Assembly (NCBI GenBank): GCA_035457345.1
Contig: DATIBT010000011.1
Span: 1-15,896 of the forward strand
DNA: 15,896 nt
Reading direction: 5' to 3'
DNA from: DASTDY01 sp035457345
Lineage (GTDB): Bacteria > Patescibacteriota > Saccharimonadia > Saccharimonadales > EFPC-124
Part shown: positions 1 to 5,486 of the stretch, piece by piece
Position numbering within the stretch: position 1 is the first letter of the stretch
How the letters are laid out: each line of letters opens with the position of its first letter
Notes under the pieces: generated by a model
The model's input: the letters and a program-made list of their open reading frames with translations, nothing else
Databases searched by the model: none
Told to the model about the DNA's origin: nothing
Position numbers and translations under genes: made by a program

Positions 1-132
1 TGGCGGTGCGGCGGCCTCTGGCTGGCGGTGCGGTTTAAAGTGTGCATAGGCATGACGAATAGCTAGCGCTGTCAGCATGCCCATCAAGAACACGTTCACT
101 AGAAGAAAAATTTGCAGAAATGTTTCGCCCAT
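1..132 (-). CDS. Partial membrane-anchored small protein (3' end outside window)
   Basis: The first 44 codons of a minus-strand gene run off the left edge of the window. The reading frame is open from an ATG at 132 to base 1. It begins MGETFLQIFLLVNVF, has one hydrophobic segment at about residues 4-26, then a basic His-rich stretch (HAYAHFKPHRQ) followed by Pro and Ala residues. This looks like a single-pass anchor with a short polar or Pro/Ala-rich tail. The start lies 4 bases after the stop of the upstream 281-residue gene, with AAGGG just before it, so the two are almost certainly co-transcribed. I do not recognise the family. The function is unknown; a membrane location is the only supported statement. 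Confidence 0.6.
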   Translation of the reverse strand, partial: MGETFLQIFLLVNVFLMGMLTALAIRHAYAHFKPHRQPEAAAPP

Positions 133-136
133 ACCC

Positions 137-982
137 TTATAACCGCGTTAATACTAAATACATTGCTGAGAGCCCGACGCCTAAAATAACAATGACGAGC
201 GCCGAAAGTTGAACCACACCCCTGTAAACCGCTGCCTGCGACATAGGGTTACGGCCAACCGAGATAATGCTGCTTTTGATCATGGAATAAATAATGCTCG
301 CCACCACAATAACCATGATGACAAAAATCCCGGCACTAATCAAAATTGGCACCGGACTCACTACTTTACCGGCCAGAGCGTTTGCCAGATTCTGCACAGC
401 CTGCGGGATGAGTGTTTTGTCCGGCTCCTTAAAGTAGTATGCAACATTAATGAGAATGGGGACTTGGCCAAGTGTGACCTCGTGCTCCTTACCGTCTTTA
501 TCTTTGTATTTTTGTTTGCTGCTGCCACCTACATCACCTTGGGCCACGCCAACAATACGTACATTGCCGGTAGCCTTCATGCCCACACCGGCGATAGGCG
601 AGGCGGTAATGTGGTCTCCGCGGGCTACCTTGCCATTGATGTCAGAGACAATCACCTGAGCAGTGCCGCTGGTAGCGACTTGCACTTGGTTTTTTTGGCC
701 GTTCGTCACCGAGAGGAGTGAACTGTCTTCGGTGATGGTAACGCCCAGCAGGCCGTCGACATTGTTGGCAGATGCGGCCACAACCTCATCGGTGGAGTTT
801 GCTTTGAGGCTTACTACCGTGCCCAGGGGTAATTTGCCATCGGTCGCGTAACTGCGCGAGATGGCCGTTTCGGCGTAGGCAGCCAGTGGTAGTATCAGGC
901 ACAAAAAAACAGCCACGCCAAATAAGCTGTATCTAGCAATAAGTCTGGTAGGACCCCCAAGCGTTTGGCTCTGTGCGCTCAT
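137..982 (-). CDS. Secreted/membrane protein with beta-rich ectodomain and C-terminal helical hairpin
   Basis: I do not recognise a named family. The ATG at 982 (MSAQSQTLGG) is preferred over the upstream ATG at 1054, because a promoter at 1009-1017 lies inside the longer version and the shorter one has a normal signal-like N-terminus; that gives 281 residues. Residues about 17-37 are hydrophobic and end in AYA before ETA, a plausible signal peptidase site. A Gly/Val/Thr-rich, probably beta-rich domain follows (about residues 40-185; VVSLKANSTDEVVA, IVGVAQGD). The last 75 residues hold two long hydrophobic helices joined by a polar loop with SVGRNPMSQA. That loop resembles the R-[QN]-P loop of ATP synthase subunit c, but helix 2 lacks the ion-binding carboxylate. 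It is the first gene of an operon with the truncated downstream gene. Function unknown. Confidence 0.7.
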   Translation of the reverse strand: MSAQSQTLGGPTRLIARYSLFGVAVFLCLILPLAAYAETAISRSYATDGKLPLGTVVSLKANSTDEVVAASANNVDGLLGVTITEDSSLLSVTNGQKNQVQVATSGTAQVIVSDINGKVARGDHITASPIAGVGMKATGNVRIVGVAQGDVGGSSKQKYKDKDGKEHEVTLGQVPILINVAYYFKEPDKTLIPQAVQNLANALAGKVVSPVPILISAGIFVIMVIVVASIIYSMIKSSIISVGRNPMSQAAVYRGVVQLSALVIVILGVGLSAMYLVLTRL

Positions 983-1008
983 GTAATAGTTCTTTACTCT
1001 TATGCTTA

Positions 1009-1017
1009 AGTATAGCA
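1009..1017 (-). promoter_or_regulatory. Extended -10 promoter of the 281-residue membrane protein
   Basis: The minus strand reads TGC-TATACT, an extended -10 with 5 of 6 bases matching TATAAT. No good -35 lies 16-18 bases upstream. A transcription start near 1002 would leave a leader of about 20 bases before the ATG at 982. Assignment is from sequence only. Confidence 0.55.
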
Positions 1018-1045
1018 AAAACGTAAGCTTTATCTGGGCAATTAA

Positions 1046-1054
1046 TGCTACCAT
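1046..1054 (+). promoter_or_regulatory. Extended -10 promoter of the pilin-like micro-gene
   Basis: The plus strand reads TGC-TACCAT. Transcription would start near 1061, placing the GGAG at 1070-1073 in a leader of about 20 bases. The match to TATAAT is only 4 of 6, but the TGC extension is shared with the divergent promoter at 1009-1017 and the one at 1301-1309. Confidence 0.4.
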
Positions 1055-1080
1055 AAAAGAAGTAAGGCTGGAGAATCAGC

Positions 1081-1176
1081 ATGCCAAAACAAGGCGGGTT
1101 TACACTGCTAGAACTCATTATGGTTATCGTTGCCATTGGTATTTTGGTGACACTTATTCTTTTGTTTAATAAATAA
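1081..1176 (+). CDS. Micro-pilin: isolated type IV pilin leader and N-terminal helix (31 aa)
   Basis: The 31 codons encode a canonical class III prepilin start: a short basic leader MPKQGG, the processing site G6 followed by F7, then FTLLELIMVI with Glu at mature position 5, and a continuous hydrophobic helix ending in LLFNK and a TAA. Cleavage and methylation by prepilin peptidase PilD (family knowledge) would leave a 25-residue helix with no globular head. GGAG at 1070-1073 sits 7 bases before the ATG and no in-frame start exists upstream because of a TAA at 1063. A strong hairpin terminator follows at 1197-1224, so the unit looks complete rather than decayed. Reading through the stop gives only 20 more codons and no pilin head. 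It may be a minor pilin-like peptide, a membrane regulator, or a relic. Confidence 0.65.
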   Translation: MPKQGGFTLLELIMVIVAIGILVTLILLFNK

Positions 1177-1196
1177 GAAGCTATTCAGAGTATCGT

Positions 1197-1224
1197 AAAA
1201 GCCACTGGTGCCGGTGGCTTTTTT
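1197..1224 (+). terminator. Rho-independent terminator of the micro-pilin gene
   Basis: AAAAGCCAC and GTGGCTTTTTT form a 9-bp stem around a short GC-rich centre that can pair further, followed by a run of six T. It starts 20 bases after the micro-pilin stop. The A-run on the other side gives it a weaker minus-strand version. Confidence 0.8.
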
Positions 1225-1300
1225 GCTGGCGAGCAATAAAGCATACCACAATAACCCTGAAAAGATCTATACCAAACACGAGCTTTTTACCGTTAAGTTT

Positions 1301-1309
1301 GCTATTCTA
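1301..1309 (+). promoter_or_regulatory. Extended -10 promoter of the acyltransferase
   Basis: TGC-TATTCT, an extended -10 with no clear -35. Transcription would begin near 1316, leaving a leader of about 11 bases that holds CGGGG before the GTG start. The stretch 1225-1300 between the terminator and this site shows nothing else. Confidence 0.5.
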
Positions 1310-1326
1310 AATAAAACGGGGTAGTT

Positions 1327-2424
1327 GTGGGACAAACAGAGCAAAAAGCGAGGAATGGATTTTTAGACGCCCTCAAAGGGTTCTCTATCTTGCTTGTTGT
1401 GGTTGGCCATGCTATTCAGACGGTTCCGAATTTCGACGACAACATACTTTTCCGTATTATTTATTCTTTCCACATGCCACTCTTTATGTTCTTAAGTGGT
1501 GTGGTGGCCGCTTGTAGCCTAAAGCCAATGAACTGGCAATTTATCCGCAATAAAGCGCTTACGTTGGTGGTGCCGTTTATCGCCTGGTATATCATTACGT
1601 ATCTGGTAAGTGGCGCGTACCAGACAACTCCCGTCTGGGCGTTCTTTGGCCGTTTGGCGTTGGCCCCAGATGTAGGCCTGTGGTTCTTGTGGATTTTGTT
1701 TCTCGATTTTTGCATGCTGGCGCTTGTTAAAAACCTGCAGCGGCATATCGGTACGGCTAGCTTTTTGGCTGTGTGGCTTGGCATACAACTATTACCCGAG
1801 GTTAGTTGGTTAGGACTACCGCTTCTTAAATGGCATCTTACGTTTTTCTTGGCTGGTTATATTGTGTGGTTTTACCGCGATAAGTTGCATGGTTACTACA
1901 AGCCGGCTGTTATTACGAGCGCGGCGATATTTTTGCTTGGCATTTACTTTTGGCGGCGCGTGGGCGACCCGGCATTTGCCGGCAAATTGCATGCAGTGCT
2001 GACCCGTTTCAACATTAATCAGTTTTATCCCACCCTATTGCTCATGTATCATTATGCGATGCCATTTGCCGGCATAGGCCTGGTTACTTGGGGAGTAATG
2101 CGGCTAGCGCGTAACAAATACGCCTATGCAACGCTAGCTTGGCTTGGGGTGTACACCCTCGACATTTACGTGAGCCACCAGTACTTTTTCCCATACGCAG
2201 TCGGACAGGGCGTACTGCATTACGTGTCCGCGGCGGTTGTTGCGCTTGGCTGCTCCCTACTGCTGTCCTTCTTGGTGTTGCGCCGTAGTGCCGTCCTGAG
2301 CCGTGTACTGCTTGGGGGGCGCGGGTCATCTTGGGGTTGGGGCATTCGGCGTCGTATTAGCTGGATGTGGACAAAGCTTGTTCGCCGCCAGTCACAAGTA
2401 GTTACGTCAAACGAGCTTAGCTAA
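1327..2424 (+). CDS. Acyltransferase family 3 integral membrane protein (OafA-like)
   Basis: This is a multi-pass O-acyltransferase of the acyltransferase-3 family (PF01757), which moves acetyl or other short acyl groups to sugars of surface polysaccharide, peptidoglycan or lipids. Family marks are LDALKGFSILLVVVGH at residues 13-28, with His28 as the usual catalytic His, and FHMPLFMFLSGV at 48-59. About ten hydrophobic segments follow, and the length of 365 fits the family. The C-terminal 45 residues are Arg-rich and cytoplasmic (WGIRRRISWMW, KLVRRQ). The start is a GTG at 1327 with CGGGG about 8 bases before it. Its stop overlaps the stop of the convergent gene by 4 bases. The neighbouring glycosyltransferases suggest an envelope-glycan substrate, but which one cannot be told. 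Confidence 0.85.
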   Translation: MGQTEQKARNGFLDALKGFSILLVVVGHAIQTVPNFDDNILFRIIYSFHMPLFMFLSGVVAACSLKPMNWQFIRNKALTLVVPFIAWYIITYLVSGAYQTTPVWAFFGRLALAPDVGLWFLWILFLDFCMLALVKNLQRHIGTASFLAVWLGIQLLPEVSWLGLPLLKWHLTFFLAGYIVWFYRDKLHGYYKPAVITSAAIFLLGIYFWRRVGDPAFAGKLHAVLTRFNINQFYPTLLLMYHYAMPFAGIGLVTWGVMRLARNKYAYATLAWLGVYTLDIYVSHQYFFPYAVGQGVLHYVSAAVVALGCSLLLSFLVLRRSAVLSRVLLGGRGSSWGWGIRRRISWMWTKLVRRQSQVVTSNELS

Positions 2425-3071
2425 CTAAGTAGCTCGGCGTTCGCGGCCATAAACACCATATTTATTTTGCCATTACAGTCAAAGCCAAATGATACGACCA
2501 TATTATCTTTCGATCTTCCAACGTAAGCGTTATCTGGGAAATACTGCTTATACGAACCAGCTTTGTACCCAGCGATTTCTGTGGATGGCAAAGAGAAGTT
2601 CCAGGGTGCAAGGCCAGTCTGCGTGTATTCAAGGCTCTTTACGGCGTCGGCTGGGGATTCGTCACCTCCTTTTTCAGAGGCGGCAATCACTACCCTGACC
2701 GAATTTGCCATATATCCCTGCAGAGCTGCCGTATTTTTACTGCTTATAGCGTCGGCAATATTTTGGGCAAGCATTTGCGTGGCGGCATTGGCGCACTGTG
2801 CGGTCTTGGGCGCTGTGGTGCTATTTGCTTTTAGCGCCTCCTGGAGTTGTTTCTTGCTCTGCTCTAGTTGGCTCTGTAGCTGTTTTTTCTCGTCATCTGT
2901 TTTTTTGTCATGGTCTATACACATCCACCACTGCCATCCCAGCCAGCCAATAATAAGCAACAAAAGAATAATGATGCCGAGCAATATCTTACTGATGGGT
3001 TTTGAGCGTTTTGCCTGTTGACCGGTTGGTTTTAGCGGTTGTGTTGACTGTGTTTGTGTTTGTTCGTCCAT
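2421..3071 (-). CDS. Membrane-anchored coiled-coil protein of unknown function
   Basis: The 216-residue protein has a Gln/Thr-rich cytoplasmic start (MDEQTQTQSTQPLKP), a basic patch, one membrane helix at about residues 28-48 (ILLGIIILLLLIIGWLGW), and a charged heptad-like segment at about 55-80 (KKQLQSQLEQSKKQLQEAL) that should form a coiled coil. A C-terminal domain of about 120 residues follows, with Cys93 and a second Cys near the end (FGFDCNGK) that could pair outside the cell. The start ATG at 3071 has AAGG 9 bases upstream. I do not recognise the C-terminal domain; it might be a secreted binding domain. The gene may share a transcript with the acidic-protein gene just upstream, but it also has its own -10. 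Confidence 0.75.
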   Translation of the reverse strand: MDEQTQTQSTQPLKPTGQQAKRSKPISKILLGIIILLLLIIGWLGWQWWMCIDHDKKTDDEKKQLQSQLEQSKKQLQEALKANSTTAPKTAQCANAATQMLAQNIADAISSKNTAALQGYMANSVRVVIAASEKGGDESPADAVKSLEYTQTGLAPWNFSLPSTEIAGYKAGSYKQYFPDNAYVGRSKDNMVVSFGFDCNGKINMVFMAANAELLS

Positions 3072-3097
3072 ATAAAGACGCCTTGTTTATATGGTTT

Positions 3098-3103
3098 AGT
3101 ATA
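3098..3103 (-). promoter_or_regulatory. Possible -10 element upstream of the coiled-coil protein gene
   Basis: TATACT on the minus strand (5 of 6 matches). Transcription would start near 3091 and give a leader of about 20 bases holding the AAGG ribosome binding site. There is no recognisable -35 and no TGn extension. Confidence 0.35.
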
Positions 3104-3122
3104 CGCTAAGTGCCTGAGAAAG

Positions 3123-3419
3123 TTAGCGGTCGGCTTTGTCGTCTTCGCCCCGGTCCTCTAGGTCTTCGCGCAGATCATCATCTTCGTTGAGGCCAAGCTG
3201 GTCGTCCGTTTTGGCGAGCGCTGGCCCGAGCTCGCCAACGCCACCAACTACGCGGCTGCTTGGGTCGTCGCCAATTTCGTTCGACACAGCGTCGCCTTTA
3301 CTTGTATCTAAATCATCTTGGTAGCCTTGGAGGCCACCTTTTGGGTCGTTTCCATTGGTGCCGCGCGGGTCGGGATTGAGGTCGCCGGGCACTTTTACCA
3401 CCTGGTTAAAACCATCCAT
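3123..3419 (-). CDS. Small highly acidic, probably disordered protein (98 aa)
   Basis: I chose the ATG at 3419 (MDGFNQVVKVPGD) because a strong GGAGGA at 3426-3431 lies 6 bases before it. The frame stays open to 3647, but that extension overlaps the divergent glycosyltransferase and has no ribosome binding site of its own. An ATG at 3425 abuts GGAGGA and is too close to it. The protein is rich in Asp, Gly and Glu with no hydrophobic segment. It has Asn/Asp/Pro/Gly-rich turns (DLNPDPRGTNGNDPKGG) and ends in a charged tail (LNEDDDLREDLEDRGEDD). This composition suggests a disordered, perhaps cation-binding or DNA-mimic-like cytoplasmic protein; none of these roles is shown. No family recognised. 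Confidence 0.6.
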   Translation of the reverse strand: MDGFNQVVKVPGDLNPDPRGTNGNDPKGGLQGYQDDLDTSKGDAVSNEIGDDPSSRVVGGVGELGPALAKTDDQLGLNEDDDLREDLEDRGEDDKADR

Positions 3420-3422
3420 CTG

Positions 3423-3508
3423 CATTCCTCCGTTTGTGGATTCTATTATGATGCCCAGTTGTGCTGGGGCAGTGAAGTATTTCGCTAAGTAAAAAACGCG
3501 GAGGAATG
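3423..3508. repeat. 10-bp inverted repeat carrying a ribosome-binding/start module on both strands
   Basis: CATTCCTCCG at 3423-3432 and CGGAGGAATG at 3499-3508 are exact reverse complements, 66 bases apart in the gap between two divergent genes. The left arm is the ribosome binding site and first ATG of the acidic protein gene. The right arm is the same module facing the glycosyltransferase, where the ATG opens only a 5-codon frame (MYTLK, stop at 3521-3523) that ends on the glycosyltransferase start. Confidence 0.7.
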
Positions 3509-3514
3509 TATACT
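3509..3514 (+). promoter_or_regulatory. Candidate -10 of the glycosyltransferase gene (leaderless start)
   Basis: TATACT (5 of 6 matches) ends 5 bases before the GTG at 3520 and 11 bases before the ATG at 3526. Transcription from it would begin at about 3520-3521, giving a leaderless or nearly leaderless mRNA. No good -35 was found; TTCGCT at 3481 is too far away. Confidence 0.4.
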
Positions 3515-3525
3515 CTAAAGTGACT

Positions 3526-4572
3526 ATGCTGTCGTTTGTTTGGACGCCGTCCTCGTATTGGACGCCACCTTTCCCGTTGATTTCGGGGGCAGGCGGGACA
3601 GAAACATACACACTGGGCCAAAGCCGGGAGCTTACTCGCCGGGGCATACAAAACCAGGTTGTAACCTTTAGAATGGGGAAAGATGACGGACGAAGTACGG
3701 CACCAGGCGTGCCTTATGTTGATTTCTCTGCACCCGCCGATGCCGAACCGTTAAAGGGTGACGTGATATTCGTCACCGAACCACTCGATATAGCAACCGA
3801 ACAAACACCCTACCTTATCATGCATTGCCCGCCGGTTGTTGGCCGCACGAAAACGTTTTACCGCAAAGGGTATGCAAACCGCAAGCTCATCACTAACAGC
3901 AAACATTCGGCGCGCAAGTGGGCAGAATACTTAGATACGCCGTTCGAATCTATTGGTCTCGCCTACCCGTTTGCTGATGCGGCATTTAGCAGGGCAGAGG
4001 CCGCACCGCGCCAGGCAGGCCCAACGCGGGTACTATTTGCTGGCCGGCTGACAGCCGATAAAGGGTTTTATACCTTGCTTGAAGCACTCACCTTTTTTAT
4101 TGACGATTCAGATTTTGAGTTCATCGTTACTACCGCTGGCGCCAGCTCGGCAGTCGGCAAGATTACAGAGGCTGTTGCTCGTGCTCACCCTCAATTGATC
4201 GTCGCTCCTGCGCAGGACTACCCAGACGCCATGGCGCAGTTTCTGACCACGTTCGATGTGGTGGTTATGCCGAGCCACAGCATATTATGGCCAGAACCAT
4301 TTGGTATGCTCTCTGTTGAGGCGCAACATGCTGGCTGCCGAGTGGTGGCAAGCAATATTGGCGGTTTACCAGAAACAGATTGCGGCGGTTTACATTTATT
4401 TGATCCAGACAATCCAGTGGCGCTCGCGGCAGCGATCCGGCGTGCAGGCAAACTGGGGCGGCTTACTAGTGCTGAGCGTAAAGAAGCAGCAAAGAACTTT
4501 ACCGTGCAGCAGTCTGTTGATCAGTTGCTAGGCGCGATGGCTGCTGACTTGCCTGCGTATCGGCCCCTTTGA
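3526..4572 (+). CDS. GT4-family glycosyltransferase
   Basis: This is a GT-B fold retaining glycosyltransferase of family GT4 (glycosyl transferases group 1, PF00534), 348 residues from the ATG at 3526; a GTG two codons upstream is an equally possible start. The N-terminal acceptor half contains the glycine-rich GAGGTETYTLGQSREL at about 21-36. The donor half has FAGRLTADKG at 171-180, whose Arg and Lys bind the nucleotide diphosphate in this family, and the EPFGMLSVEA motif (Glu257 and Glu265, the E-x7-E pair). There is no membrane segment, so it is a cytoplasmic or peripheral enzyme using a nucleotide sugar. Donor and acceptor cannot be read from sequence. The last 74 bases overlap the 3' end of the convergent phosphatase gene. 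Confidence 0.85.
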   Translation: MLSFVWTPSSYWTPPFPLISGAGGTETYTLGQSRELTRRGIQNQVVTFRMGKDDGRSTAPGVPYVDFSAPADAEPLKGDVIFVTEPLDIATEQTPYLIMHCPPVVGRTKTFYRKGYANRKLITNSKHSARKWAEYLDTPFESIGLAYPFADAAFSRAEAAPRQAGPTRVLFAGRLTADKGFYTLLEALTFFIDDSDFEFIVTTAGASSAVGKITEAVARAHPQLIVAPAQDYPDAMAQFLTTFDVVVMPSHSILWPEPFGMLSVEAQHAGCRVVASNIGGLPETDCGGLHLFDPDNPVALAAAIRRAGKLGRLTSAERKEAAKNFTVQQSVDQLLGAMAADLPAYRPL

Positions 4573-5482
4573 CCATGGCTAGGGCGTGCAGAATGCTTTG
4601 GGCCGCCACGCGCTCGCCATTTTCTATATAAATGGGCCGGCCATCTTTTAAATACTGAATAAGCCCAGGCCGCTTATGCCTGAGCTCCTGCTCTAATGCC
4701 GCACGCGCCTCGGATTTATGGCCACCCACCAAAATAGGCAAGAGCGGATCGGGATTGAGTAGCATATCAACATCGTTACCGCTGTCCCCTGCTTTGTAGC
4801 CTTCTGTTATGCCTAGCTGCTCAATAAGATAGGTGATTGCAGTCTGTTTGGTGGCTGGCACAATGTCAAGGCAATATTTTTGCACCTCGCTTCCCTCTGG
4901 CAGCAACGCATTGTAATGGATCTCTTTGCAGGTAATGACATGGTAGGTGGGAAAAGCACGCTGGAATTCTTTGGCAACAAAGGTGACATCTTCGTCTTCG
5001 GCAAAGAAATAGAGACTTACTTTGTGCAGATGTTCCGGCGTGCGCTGGAAGGTTAGGATGAGTTCAGGTGAGTGGTCATTAAGCTCATTCATAAGAGCCG
5101 CTGCTTGGGCGGCGACCGCGGTGCGATCAAAACCACTGGCACGCATTAATTTATCGTAGTGGCGGTCGTGCACCCAGCTGCCGTCTTCAGACTGGCGCAG
5201 CCAGAGTTCGGTGCCAACAGCTCCAATAACAGCCTCTACTGGCGGGACTTCTCCCATGTTGAGGCGAACCAGTACGCTTGCAAAATCAGCGCCGCTGACC
5301 AGAATAATGGGGCAGGTGTTGAGATCGGCCCATTCACGCAGCTCCCATGCCGCGGCAATCGGACGTGACCGGCGGGCGCTATCGATGAGCGTGTCGTCTA
5401 TGTCGGTGAAAATTGCACGCCGCCCTCGAACTTGCGCCTGTATGAGCTTAAGGAGTTCGGAGGTATCGAGCGGCCAAAGCAT
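4499..5482 (-). CDS. HAD phosphatase, sucrose-6-phosphate phosphatase-like
   Basis: The HAD-superfamily phosphatase has 327 residues. Motif I is DIDDTL with Asp27 as nucleophile and Asp29 as acid/base, motif II is LVSGAD with Ser63, motif III is Lys212 in PATKQTA, and motif IV is GDSGND at 232-237. The cap between II and III is of the C2 type, and GDSGND is typical of the sucrose-phosphatase family (PF05116), with mannosyl-phosphoglycerate phosphatase as an alternative. The start ATG at 5482 is 4 bases after the stop of the upstream synthase-like gene, with AAGAG before it, so the two are made together. The frame extends to 5692 but that part lies inside the upstream gene. A tail of about 60 residues after motif IV is longer than in the usual family of about 250. 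Predicted role: removing phosphate from the product of the upstream enzyme. Confidence 0.78.
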   Translation of the reverse strand: MLWPLDTSELLKLIQAQVRGRRAIFTDIDDTLIDSARRSRPIAAAWELREWADLNTCPIILVSGADFASVLVRLNMGEVPPVEAVIGAVGTELWLRQSEDGSWVHDRHYDKLMRASGFDRTAVAAQAAALMNELNDHSPELILTFQRTPEHLHKVSLYFFAEDEDVTFVAKEFQRAFPTYHVITCKEIHYNALLPEGSEVQKYCLDIVPATKQTAITYLIEQLGITEGYKAGDSGNDVDMLLNPDPLLPILVGGHKSEARAALEQELRHKRPGLIQYLKDGRPIYIENGERVAAQSILHALAMVKGADTQASQQPSRLATDQQTAAR

Positions 5483-5486
5483 GCTC

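Noticed and set aside
209..721. Plus-strand 170-codon open frame
   Set aside because: It is antisense to the 281-residue membrane protein; its product is His/Asn-rich without a domain pattern and there is no ribosome binding site.
2563..3021. Plus-strand 152-codon frame, hydrophobic and Cys/Ser-rich
   Set aside because: It is antisense to the coiled-coil protein gene, which has its own ribosome binding site and a sensible layout; the hydrophobic look comes from the complement of Lys/Gln/Glu codons.
3420..3647. N-terminal extension of the acidic protein up to an ATG at 3647
   Set aside because: It would overlap the start of the glycosyltransferase by more than 100 bases, differs in composition from the acidic part, and the strong GGAGGA at 3426-3431 marks the later ATG.
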